Below, piece after piece: positions 24,737-33,383 of a stretch of DNA of 64,000 nt. Within the stretch, counting starts at the first letter, position 1; each line of letters starts with the position of its first letter. The DNA lies in assembly GCA_036654095.1 (NCBI GenBank), contig JAVVSR010000007.1:24689-88688 (forward strand), written 5' to 3'. A program made the position numbers and the translations under genes. The notes under the pieces were generated by a model. The model was not told where the DNA came from. It saw only the letters and a list, made by a program, of their open reading frames with translations, and made no database searches. Source of the DNA: JAVVSR01 sp036654095. Its GTDB lineage: Bacteria > Bacillota > Clostridia > Christensenellales > CAG-917.

Positions 24737-27700
24737 TTACTCTTCAATACTTATATTGTTTCTCCCAATAATAACGCCAATATCATATTCAAGTTCTGAC
24801 GAAAATTTAACCCTTTCAGGGATTACATAGTCAGCCCAATCTACTTTTATAATAACTACACAGTCGCCTGCAACACAGTTTGTTAAAATTTTCCGAACCT
24901 CTTTCACAATCGGTGTAACTTTAGCCCTTTCTCCCGAAATTGTTAATATTAATTTGCTTTTATTTTTCGCAATTTCCACAGATTGCTCGGCCGACGTTTT
25001 ATCGGTAATTGCAAGCGGACTTACAGACCACACGTTTATTTTAGGATTTTCGTCTTCTTTTATTACAAGCGTTCCTTCAAGCACAACAAACGCATTTACG
25101 TAAAGCATATCGCGACAAACATCAAATCTACGCGAATACAAAATAAATTCAATTTGGCCGTACAAGTCTTCAATAATTCCTACGCCCATACTTTCCGACT
25201 TTTTGGTAAGTTTTCGTTCAAAAGCGTTTATTACTCCCCCAATTTTAATTTTCTTTCCATTGAGAGTTTTGTCATAATTAACTGTTTTATAGCCAATTTC
25301 GTTATCTTCAAGCACAACTACATCGTCGTCCTCTGGTTCAATAACGGTCAACATTGATGTGTTAAAACTGAGTTTATCCAAGGCCTCGCGGAAACTATTT
25401 AAAGGATGTCCTGTGACATACATGCCTAAAACATCTTTTTCATTCATCAGTTTTTCGTGTTCGGAATATTCGGCGATATCAACATATTTAAACTTATTAA
25501 AGTCATCGTCAAGCAATTCATCAAACAAGGAAATTTGACCGCTGTCCCTATTTTTTCTATATTGGTTCATATTTTCCATAATTTGCTCATACGAATTTAT
25601 AAGGGTGGCGCGCGTACGATTAAAACAGTCAAATGCGCCGCCTTTAATCATACTTTCAACCATACGTTTATTAAGATTGTTTCCGCCAATTCTGCTTACA
25701 AAGTCTTCCAAGTCAGAAAATTCGCCGTTTTTATTGCGCTCGGTAATGACGGCCTCAACAGCTATTTCGCCAACGTTTTTAATCGCCATTAAACCAAATC
25801 GCAAGTTGTTTTCATCTATTGAAAATTTAACTTGGCTTTTATTTATATTTGGAGGCAAAACTTTAACATTTATAGAGTTCAAATAGTTGATATAGTTGCT
25901 TACCTCTTCGGCTTTGGTTATTCGATTATTAAGCACCGCCGCCATAAAATGAAGGGGATAATAGCATTTAAGCCAAGCCGTTTGATAAGTAATAACGCTA
26001 TACGCGGCCGCGTGGGACTTATTGAATGCGTATTCGGCAAACTTTTTAATTTGTTCATACAGTGTTTTCGCTATTTCGACAGACATACCTCGGCGAACAG
26101 CGCCATCAACGACGACCTTGCCATTTTCGTCAGTTTTACCGTTGATAAAGCAATCCTCGTGCTTAAGCATTTTTTCTTTTTCTTTTTTGCCCATAGCGCG
26201 TCGCAATTCATCGGCTTGTCCAAATGAATAACCTGCGACCTCGCGGGCAATTTGCATAACTTGTTCCTGATAGACAATACAACCGTGCGTTAGCTCCAAA
26301 ATATTTTTCAACATCGGGTGAAGATACGTCACTGAATCGGGTTCATTTTTTCCCTTAATATAATCGGGGATAAACTGCATAGGGCCAGGACGGTACAATG
26401 CAACGCCTGCAATAATTTCTTCCAAGCAGTTGGGTTGAAGTTGAACTATGAATTTGCGCATACCCTCGTTTTCAAGTTGAAAAATAGCCTTCGTATCTCC
26501 CCTACAAATATATTTATAAACTTCGGGGTCATCGCACTCGCTCGAATTAAGGTCAGGACGATTTCCTGTTGTCTCTTCAATATAATCTAATGCAAGTTTA
26601 ATATCTGTTAGGGTATTTAATCCTAAAAAGTCCATCTTGAGCAATCCCATCGCCTCAACTTGAACCTTGTCAAACTGAGTAGTTGTACACTCGCCGCTTT
26701 TTTGAAGTGGAACATATTCATAAACAGGCTTCGGGCAAATTAAAACTCCCGCAGCGTGCATACCCGTTTGACGAGGCATATTTTCAACACGGAGAGCCAT
26801 ATCGATAATTCCCTTAGCGACAATATCCTCATCATAATATTTTTTGAAATCGGGTGAAAACCTCTTTGCCCGCTCCTCTTCAAAATGTTTTTGATTTTCG
26901 CGTTTTTCCTCGTCGGTAGCGCCAGCATTTTTGCACCCAGTATAAGGAATAAGCCCCAACACTTCGTTAATTGTAATTTTCGGAACGTTCGGAATAGCCT
27001 TAGCCCACTTGTCCGCGTCGCCATAGGGAATACTGTAAACCCGCGCAATATCCTTGATAACCGCGCGCGCCGAAAGTGTGCCATATGTAATTATCTGCGC
27101 TACTCTATCCTTCCCGTATTTTTGTTCAACGTAACTTATCACCTCAGCGCGGCGCACCGTACAAAAGTCAATGTCAAAGTCGGGCATACTAACGCGTTCG
27201 GTACTTAAAAACCTTTCAAACAATAAATTGTATTTTATAGGGTCAAGATTAGTTATCCCGATTGCATAGGCGATTATACTTCCAACTCCGCTTCCTCGCC
27301 CTGGGCCAACAGGTATGCCTTGTTTCTTGGCAAACGAAACAAAGTCCCAAACAATAAGATAATAACCGGCAAATCCCATCTTAATAATGACTTCAAGTTC
27401 CATTTTAGCGCGGTCATCTACTTCTTTTGTCACGTTGCCATATCGAGCCAATAAGCCCGCGTTAGCCAAATCGCGAAGATAAGCAGCTTCTCTTTGCCCG
27501 TCTTCTGTTGGAATATCCTTATACTTTTCATCATTAATTTCATACACAGGGATTTCGTATTTATCATTTCCCACTTCCAACTTAATGGTGACATCGCATT
27601 TATTTGCTATCTCGACAGTGTTATCCAAAGCCTCGGGACACCAACTAAACTTATCAAACATCTCGTCATAAGTTTTAAGATAAAATTCCTGTGGGTCAAG

Positions 27701-28486
27701 CTTTAGACGATTGGGGTCACTTAATTGTGTTTTCATATTGATACACATTAAAACATCTTGCATATCCGCATCGCTTTTTTCAATATAGTGAACGTCATTA
27801 GTCGCGACAACCTTAACTCCAATTTCTTTAGCAAGTTTAACAAGTTGCGGATTTGCCTTTAGTTCCTTTTCTATACCGTGATTTTGCAATTCAATATAAA
27901 AATCGCCTTCGTCAAACAACTCTTTCAGTTCAAGCGCGTGCCGTTTAGCCCCTTCATAATTATCATTTAAAATCATATCGGGAACTGCGCCTTGTATGCA
28001 AGCGGTTAAGCAAATCAGGCCTTTTGAAAACTTTTTCAAAGCATCCATATCTATACGAGGGCGAAAATAAAACCCCTCAGTGTAAGACAGCGACGACAGC
28101 CTCATTAAATTTTTATAGCCTTCATTATTTTTTGCAATCAAAATCAAATGATTGCCCGTCCTTTCCTGAACATCTTTTACAAATCTATCTTTTACAAAAT
28201 AAAATTCGCTTCCAATTATCCCTTTTATTTTGCCTGCCTTAGCTGCTTTTACAAATGAGTACACTCCAAACATATTACCGTGGTCGGTGATTGCAATGGC
28301 GCTCATTCCCTTTGCCTTAACAGCGTCAATTAAAGGCGAGCTTTTCCCTTTGCAAATCCTTGCCGCGCCATCAAGCAAACTGTATTCTGAATGTACATGT
28401 AAATGTACAAACTCTTTTTTCGTTTGTTTTTCCATGTTAGGTTCATTGCTTTCAATACATTTATCTTGTAAAAATTTTTCGTCCAC
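24737..28486 (-). CDS. dnaE: DNA polymerase III alpha subunit, DnaE type
   Basis: A 1249-residue replicative polymerase subunit. N-terminal PHP domain opens with HLHVHSEYSLLDG (about 29-41) and ITDHGNMFG. The polymerase core has the GPGRGSGVGS motif and the catalytic MPDFDIDFC aspartates. HhH and OB-fold parts follow, ending with a loosely conserved tail after about 1030. The start is the GTG at 28486, six bases after AGGGG; it directly follows the whiA stop (TAAGTG). DnaE without a PolC in view cannot say which is the main replicase. Coupled to whiA in a long minus-strand operon. Confidence 0.97.
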   Translation of the reverse strand: MDEKFLQDKCIESNEPNMEKQTKKEFVHLHVHSEYSLLDGAARICKGKSSPLIDAVKAKGMSAIAITDHGNMFGVYSFVKAAKAGKIKGIIGSEFYFVKDRFVKDVQERTGNHLILIAKNNEGYKNLMRLSSLSYTEGFYFRPRIDMDALKKFSKGLICLTACIQGAVPDMILNDNYEGAKRHALELKELFDEGDFYIELQNHGIEKELKANPQLVKLAKEIGVKVVATNDVHYIEKSDADMQDVLMCINMKTQLSDPNRLKLDPQEFYLKTYDEMFDKFSWCPEALDNTVEIANKCDVTIKLEVGNDKYEIPVYEINDEKYKDIPTEDGQREAAYLRDLANAGLLARYGNVTKEVDDRAKMELEVIIKMGFAGYYLIVWDFVSFAKKQGIPVGPGRGSGVGSIIAYAIGITNLDPIKYNLLFERFLSTERVSMPDFDIDFCTVRRAEVISYVEQKYGKDRVAQIITYGTLSARAVIKDIARVYSIPYGDADKWAKAIPNVPKITINEVLGLIPYTGCKNAGATDEEKRENQKHFEEERAKRFSPDFKKYYDEDIVAKGIIDMALRVENMPRQTGMHAAGVLICPKPVYEYVPLQKSGECTTTQFDKVQVEAMGLLKMDFLGLNTLTDIKLALDYIEETTGNRPDLNSSECDDPEVYKYICRGDTKAIFQLENEGMRKFIVQLQPNCLEEIIAGVALYRPGPMQFIPDYIKGKNEPDSVTYLHPMLKNILELTHGCIVYQEQVMQIAREVAGYSFGQADELRRAMGKKEKEKMLKHEDCFINGKTDENGKVVVDGAVRRGMSVEIAKTLYEQIKKFAEYAFNKSHAAAYSVITYQTAWLKCYYPLHFMAAVLNNRITKAEEVSNYINYLNSINVKVLPPNINKSQVKFSIDENNLRFGLMAIKNVGEIAVEAVITERNKNGEFSDLEDFVSRIGGNNLNKRMVESMIKGGAFDCFNRTRATLINSYEQIMENMNQYRKNRDSGQISLFDELLDDDFNKFKYVDIAEYSEHEKLMNEKDVLGMYVTGHPLNSFREALDKLSFNTSMLTVIEPEDDDVVVLEDNEIGYKTVNYDKTLNGKKIKIGGVINAFERKLTKKSESMGVGIIEDLYGQIEFILYSRRFDVCRDMLYVNAFVVLEGTLVIKEDENPKINVWSVSPLAITDKTSAEQSVEIAKNKSKLILTISGERAKVTPIVKEVRKILTNCVAGDCVVIIKVDWADYVIPERVKFSSELEYDIGVIIGRNNISIEE

Positions 28487-29494
28487 TTATTTCCCCTCCA
28501 AATCTTTCAAGCTATCGCTTATGCTTATAATTTTTCTAAAACGATGATTAATCCCACTTTTTGTAATTTCTTCGCCAATATTCTCAACAAAAAAATCAAG
28601 CGGAGCCGTTGGATTTCTAAGCCTTAGTTCAGACAATATTCTCAATTTATCGGGCAATTTATGTAAGCCGATTGTTTCAGCTATATGGTTGATAGCTATC
28701 GTTTGCTTTGACGACGCTATGGCTGTTTTATCATAGTTACCAACTTCGCAGTTGCTTTTTCTATTAAGATTGTTGTTTAAAAGACGTTCCACAATTATAT
28801 CTTGCATATAAAGCACCGTTTCATTGGCCGAAAGCAGCGCAAAAAAGTTGCTTATAGCCTCATTTTCTTTAACATAAACAACATATTTATTGTTACGTTC
28901 AGTCAGCTTAGCCGAAATATCAAAATGCTCCAATAACTTAACTAAATCTTCAGAAAGCAACTCATCGCTTAGCTGATACTCCAAATAATAACCATTGCCA
29001 CTACTCTCAACGTCATCATCTTCACCGATAATTTTTGTAGGCACATTCGCGCTGCCTAACGCTATAAACATCGACTTTAAAAAGTTTTTTGCGCAACACT
29101 CTTCAAAAACCATCTTTGGATTAATGCCACCATTAATTTCAAAGCCGCCACTTTCTTCATCTTTAATAATTCCAGTATCCGTAAGAATTGTTAAAGTATG
29201 CCCCGACGGTACTTTGACCATAAAATGTTTGCCTTTTTGCAAGCCGCTTTTAATATCTTTAATTTCGATATCTAGCGAAGCAAAATACAAATTTTTAATA
29301 AATTGCACAATACTTTTTACATAATCATAATTTGCGCTTTCAAAAAAAAGCGACACACCCTTTTTACTAAGTTGCAGGCTTCCAATAGCTTTGATGGCAG
29401 CCGAAAGCCACGCCAATCTACAACACGAATTTTCGGGTAGATTTGATAAAAGTTCATTTTTTGCATACTGAGTAAAATTAAGTTTATTTTCCAT
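28487..29494 (-). CDS. whiA: DNA-binding protein WhiA
   Basis: 335 residues. The N-terminal part has the degenerate LAGLIDADG homing-endonuclease fold (CCRLAWLSAAIKAIGSL, YYLEYQLS) and the C-terminal part a helix-turn-helix with the family signature LRILSELRLRNPTAPL and SGINHRFRKI. In Bacillota WhiA affects division and chromosome segregation; in Streptomyces it is a sporulation regulator. It overlaps the PHP gene upstream by 11 bp and abuts dnaE, so all are translated from one message. Confidence 0.95.
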   Translation of the reverse strand: MENKLNFTQYAKNELLSNLPENSCCRLAWLSAAIKAIGSLQLSKKGVSLFFESANYDYVKSIVQFIKNLYFASLDIEIKDIKSGLQKGKHFMVKVPSGHTLTILTDTGIIKDEESGGFEINGGINPKMVFEECCAKNFLKSMFIALGSANVPTKIIGEDDDVESSGNGYYLEYQLSDELLSEDLVKLLEHFDISAKLTERNNKYVVYVKENEAISNFFALLSANETVLYMQDIIVERLLNNNLNRKSNCEVGNYDKTAIASSKQTIAINHIAETIGLHKLPDKLRILSELRLRNPTAPLDFFVENIGEEITKSGINHRFRKIISISDSLKDLEGK

Positions 29495-30269
29495 TTTTAT
29501 TCCTTCTTTTATAAGCCGCAGTCCGTTTGAATTCGGGAAGTTTATTTAGGTTAGCAATTCTTTCTTCGGGAATTTGGTATTTTTCTATAAGCGGAAATAT
29601 TGCATCAAATTTCCCAATATTTTCGGGTTTATGACTGTCAGTATTGACAATAAACTGACAATTTGTACTAAGTAAATCGTCCATACACGCATCAAGCAGG
29701 TCAATATGTCTGACGTTTAATTCAATAAAAGTGCCAAATTCAGCTGCTGCCTGCGCAACAACTTTCGCATCGACTTTAGCGTGTTCGTTTATGTGCGCCA
29801 ATATGTCGACGGGGCAAAATTCCAATGCTTTAATGAAGGCGTCGGTGTTTCTCGTGATAGCATTTGTTGTCGGTTTAAAAACCTTGCTGACAAACCCGTT
29901 ATATATGATAAATCTAAAATAGTCTTTATAACTTGTGCTATCAGCGAAGCGATGAAAACCCATAACCAAAACGTCGAGCTTGTCCACCTGTTCGGGAAAA
30001 AGGTCAACCGTTCCCAAAATATCCATTAAGTTAGCCTCAATGCCTTGCAAAATGTCAATTTGCGGAAACCTTTTTTGCACTTCAACAACTTCAACAATTT
30101 CCTTTTCAAATTTTCTTGGCGTGAGTGACATCCATTTGTTTAAAAACCCGTGGTCGGTTATGGCAACTTGTTTTAGCCCTTGCCGTATAGCGCACTGCGC
30201 GACATCTTCAACAGTGTTGACCGCGTCGCTGTAAACGGTATGAGTATGGTAATCTCCTAAAAATTTCAT
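29484..30269 (-). CDS. PHP-domain phosphoesterase
   Basis: A 261-residue stand-alone PHP protein with the metal-binding motifs GDYHTHTVYSD (HxH), ITDHGF, a conserved Glu in LQGIEAN, MGFHRF, ILAHINEH and NTDSHKPE. Relatives are histidinol-phosphatase-like and YcdX-type hydrolases. A PHP gene at this position, between murB and the whiA block, is common in Clostridia, but the substrate is not established. ATG directly abuts the murB stop on the minus strand; overlaps whiA by 11 bp. Confidence 0.85.
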   Translation of the reverse strand: MKFLGDYHTHTVYSDAVNTVEDVAQCAIRQGLKQVAITDHGFLNKWMSLTPRKFEKEIVEVVEVQKRFPQIDILQGIEANLMDILGTVDLFPEQVDKLDVLVMGFHRFADSTSYKDYFRFIIYNGFVSKVFKPTTNAITRNTDAFIKALEFCPVDILAHINEHAKVDAKVVAQAAAEFGTFIELNVRHIDLLDACMDDLLSTNCQFIVNTDSHKPENIGKFDAIFPLIEKYQIPEERIANLNKLPEFKRTAAYKRRNKNGK

Positions 30270-31160
30270 CTAATCTCCTAAACACTCGACCTCTAGCTCA
30301 AGCTGTATGCCAAAATTATTCATTACTTCTTCTGCTACGCGGTCAGCAAGCGAAAGATAATCACTTGTCGACGCTCCGCCCAAATTAATTATAAAATTTG
30401 CGTGTCGCTTTGACACTTCTGCGCGACCTATACGCGCCCCTTTTAAGCCGACTTGCTCAATATAATATGCCGCGCTTCTATCGTTTACACGTTTAAATGT
30501 ACTGCCAGCCGACGCCTCTATCGGTTGCGCAACCTGCCTACGTTTCGTGTATTCACTAATTGCGCCTATAATTTCATCTTTATCGCCATAGTCTAAATTT
30601 AACAGCGCGCCTAACACAATCAACTTATTTTTTTTAATCGCGCTGCTTCTATATCCGAAATCCAAAACGTTTTGTTTCCATTTTTCAACCGAAGTGCCAT
30701 TTAACACTTCAATATATATAACTTTATCACCCGTTTCCGTTCCATAAGCGCCTGCGTTCATAGTAACCGCGCCGCCCAATGAGGCTGGTATTCCAATGGC
30801 GTATTCAAGCCCTGTTAATCCATTGTCGCGCGCAATCAACGATATTGTGGATATATTTATCCCGCTTGACGAATAAATATAGTTATCTTCTACGCGCAAA
30901 GTCTTAATTCTTTTCAAACTTATAATCGTACCATTATAGCCATTGTCCGATATAAGCACATTTGTACCATTTCCAAGTATCTTATATGGCTCGCCTATGC
31001 TAACTAACGTATAAATAATTTCAATTAAGCCCTCAACATCTGACGGCATCAAAACCCTTGACACTCGGCCGCCACTTTTAAAACTTGTTAAACTACCACC
31101 GACAACGTTTTCCAAAATATCTACGCCACAACCTTGCAGTCGCCTAAAATGATAATCCAT
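30270..31160 (-). CDS. murB: UDP-N-acetylenolpyruvoylglucosamine reductase
   Basis: Flavoenzyme that makes UDP-MurNAc for peptidoglycan. 296 residues, the type IIa length. FAD-domain motifs ILGNGTNVLISDNGYNGTII and AIGIPASLGGAVTMNAGAYG are clear, as is the C-terminal ASAGSTFKR with the catalytic serine and IGRAEVSKRHANFIIN. Second gene of the hprK operon, 47 bp behind hprK. Confidence 0.96.
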   Translation of the reverse strand: MDYHFRRLQGCGVDILENVVGGSLTSFKSGGRVSRVLMPSDVEGLIEIIYTLVSIGEPYKILGNGTNVLISDNGYNGTIISLKRIKTLRVEDNYIYSSSGINISTISLIARDNGLTGLEYAIGIPASLGGAVTMNAGAYGTETGDKVIYIEVLNGTSVEKWKQNVLDFGYRSSAIKKNKLIVLGALLNLDYGDKDEIIGAISEYTKRRQVAQPIEASAGSTFKRVNDRSAAYYIEQVGLKGARIGRAEVSKRHANFIINLGGASTSDYLSLADRVAEEVMNNFGIQLELEVECLGD

Positions 31161-31207
31161 ATAACGCCCCCTTTTTAGGACATTATATTCACATCACATC
31201 CGATAGT

Positions 31208-32149
31208 TTACTTTCCTAACCTATTTATTATTTCCTGATTAGCATCGTATCCCAGTTGCTGCAACCTGAAATTTTTTGCCGCAACTTCCACGATAATCGC
31301 AAGATTGCGCCCCATCATAACGGGTATTACAAGCTTGGGAACGACTACACCCATAAGTTTGCAGGTATGTTTTGTATCGTCTGAGCGCCCATAATCTTTG
31401 GATTTATTATACTCGACAAGTTCAATCACAATATCAACTTTCGTTTCACTCAACACGCCAGCTATGCCATACATATTGCGCACGTTTATGATACCTACTC
31501 CACGCAACTCCATAAGGTCACGGATTTTTTCAGGCGCGCTTCCGATTATAATGTCTTTTACCCGCTTCAGTTCTACCGAGTCGTCCGACACAAGCATATG
31601 TCCGCGATGAACCAATTCCAAAGCTGTTTCGCTTTTCCCAATTCCACTTCGGCCTGTAAGCAATACCCCCACGCCGTCTATGTCAAGCAAAACTCCGTGC
31701 ATATTTGTTTTAGGAGCAAGCAAGTCATTTAAAAAGTTAATTAGGTCGTTTACAAGCTCAGAGGTTATCCCCGCCGATTGAAATACCGGACATTTATATT
31801 CTTTGGCAAGTTCAATCATATTTTTGCAAGGGGCAAGACCTCGGCTAATAATTAAACACGGCACTTCCATTCGAAAAAGTTTTTTCAGCGCCTCATCACG
31901 TTCGGTATCGTCAAGATTATATAAGTAGTACATTTCCGCGTTGCCCATAACTTGAATACGACTTTTAGCAAAATAATCGTCGAACCCACACAAAATTAAA
32001 CCCGGACGATTAACGCTTACCGTTGATAATTTTATTAAACAATCGTCGTCTACGTAAAGACCTTTAAATTTAAATTTATTCGACAAAACCTTTGCCGATA
32101 TAAACTCAGCATTTTGCTCCTCTATACCTATATTGATTTCGCTATCCAT
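31208..32149 (-). CDS. hprK: HPr kinase/phosphorylase
   Basis: Bifunctional sensor that phosphorylates and dephosphorylates HPr at Ser46 and so controls carbon catabolite repression. About 313 residues. The Walker A loop GRSGIGKSE and the following LVSDDSVEL are intact, and the C-terminal MGRNLAIIVEVAAKNFRL contains the family tail. The start at 32149 (MDSEINIG) has GGAGG eleven bases upstream; an in-frame ATG six codons earlier lies before the ribosome site and is unlikely. First gene of hprK-murB-PHP-whiA-dnaE. Confidence 0.95.
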   Translation of the reverse strand: MDSEINIGIEEQNAEFISAKVLSNKFKFKGLYVDDDCLIKLSTVSVNRPGLILCGFDDYFAKSRIQVMGNAEMYYLYNLDDTERDEALKKLFRMEVPCLIISRGLAPCKNMIELAKEYKCPVFQSAGITSELVNDLINFLNDLLAPKTNMHGVLLDIDGVGVLLTGRSGIGKSETALELVHRGHMLVSDDSVELKRVKDIIIGSAPEKIRDLMELRGVGIINVRNMYGIAGVLSETKVDIVIELVEYNKSKDYGRSDDTKHTCKLMGVVVPKLVIPVMMGRNLAIIVEVAAKNFRLQQLGYDANQEIINRLGK

Positions 32150-32214
32150 TAAAATTAAAACCTCCATTTGGCCTAAGTAAAACTAATTTACAACTAAAAA
32201 ATCCAATATTTAAA

Positions 32215-32242
32215 ACTGTAACTTAAACTTCAAAAATGACAA
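32215..32242 (-). promoter_or_regulatory. probable sigma-A promoter of the hprK operon
   Basis: TTGTCA (32237-32242), 16-bp spacer, TACAGT (32215-32220) on the minus strand, about 65 bp before hprK. Confidence 0.5.
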
Positions 32243-32323
32243 TATTTAAATTTCACTAGCCATAGCTTTTTATAATTTAAAACGTGATTTTTAGGTTCAA
32301 TTTTAAATACATATTTTCTTTAT

Positions 32324-33133
32324 TTATTCATCTAAACAAAACTTTTCAATCGCTTGCGCCACACCGTCTTCATCACACGACGCGGTTACATAGTCGGCAT
32401 TTTTTTTAAGCTCCTCAACCGCATTACCAACTGCAACTCCAAAACCAGCATAGTTTATCATCTCTAAATCGTTTAAATTGTCACCACATGCCAAAACTTC
32501 GCGACGGTCAATACCATACTTTTCACAAAGTTTTCTTAGCGCGTCGCCCTTTGATGTTTTAATGCTCACCGCTTCCACATTCCAAGGTTTACTTGAATTA
32601 ATCAATAACCTATCGCCAAATTTACTTTTAACCTGTTTGCGTATTTCAGCGCACTGTTCAGGCTTCGTATAGCACAAAATTTTAAATACAGGTTCGACAT
32701 TTGCCAACAAAAATTTAACCAAATCGCCCACGGGTTCAGCCGTAACTTTACACAGCAGCACGTAGCTCGCCGTAAAACGATTTTCCTTTTCAATACAAAG
32801 TCTATCTCCAACATAAAGCTGAATAACGACATGCAATGATTGCATATATTTAACGTACTCAACGGCCAAATCTTGTGGAATTTCGGTAATATTAAGAATT
32901 TTTCCACTTTCAATATCTTTAGTGAGCGCGCCTTGATAGCTTATAATTTCACCTTTTAACCCCATAATTTGCGCCTCTTTCATAATTGACGAGTGCATTC
33001 TGCCAGTACACAAAACAAACTTACCGCCTTTTGCGGTAAATCGTTTAATAGTTTCGATTGTGCGACTGCTTATAAGCATTGAAGGCGGTAAAAGCGTATC
33101 GTCAAAGTCAGATGCAACTAATTTGTATTTCAT
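32324..33133 (-). CDS. Cof-type HAD-superfamily phosphatase
   Basis: A 269-residue HAD IIB hydrolase. Motif I is ASDFDDTLL near residue 8 (nucleophile Asp), motif II VLCTGRM, motif III a conserved Lys in SKGDALRKL, and motif IV ACGDNLNDLEM. The cap domain lies at about 85-185. These enzymes dephosphorylate sugar phosphates and cofactors such as FMN or PLP; the substrate here is unknown. It is the gene before hprK on the same strand, separated by 174 bp with its own upstream region. Confidence 0.9.
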   Translation of the reverse strand: MKYKLVASDFDDTLLPPSMLISSRTIETIKRFTAKGGKFVLCTGRMHSSIMKEAQIMGLKGEIISYQGALTKDIESGKILNITEIPQDLAVEYVKYMQSLHVVIQLYVGDRLCIEKENRFTASYVLLCKVTAEPVGDLVKFLLANVEPVFKILCYTKPEQCAEIRKQVKSKFGDRLLINSSKPWNVEAVSIKTSKGDALRKLCEKYGIDRREVLACGDNLNDLEMINYAGFGVAVGNAVEELKKNADYVTASCDEDGVAQAIEKFCLDE

Positions 33134-33383
33134 ATATTCCTTGTTAAATTAATTGTACAGCAGTATTTCTCGCATCGCGCGCGTTAATCTGTACTAAAAT
33201 ATATTATATAGTACTTTGCCATATTTCACAAACGTTTTGAAAGCACAAAACAATAAATTTAATTTGAATAACTGTTAAAACAAACAATAAATGTGACAAA
33301 AAATAAACAAGTATCAGCTTTTAATATTTTATTTTCGCTTAATATTTCTAAAAATAGAACGCAGTTAAATTAATAATTTCAAC

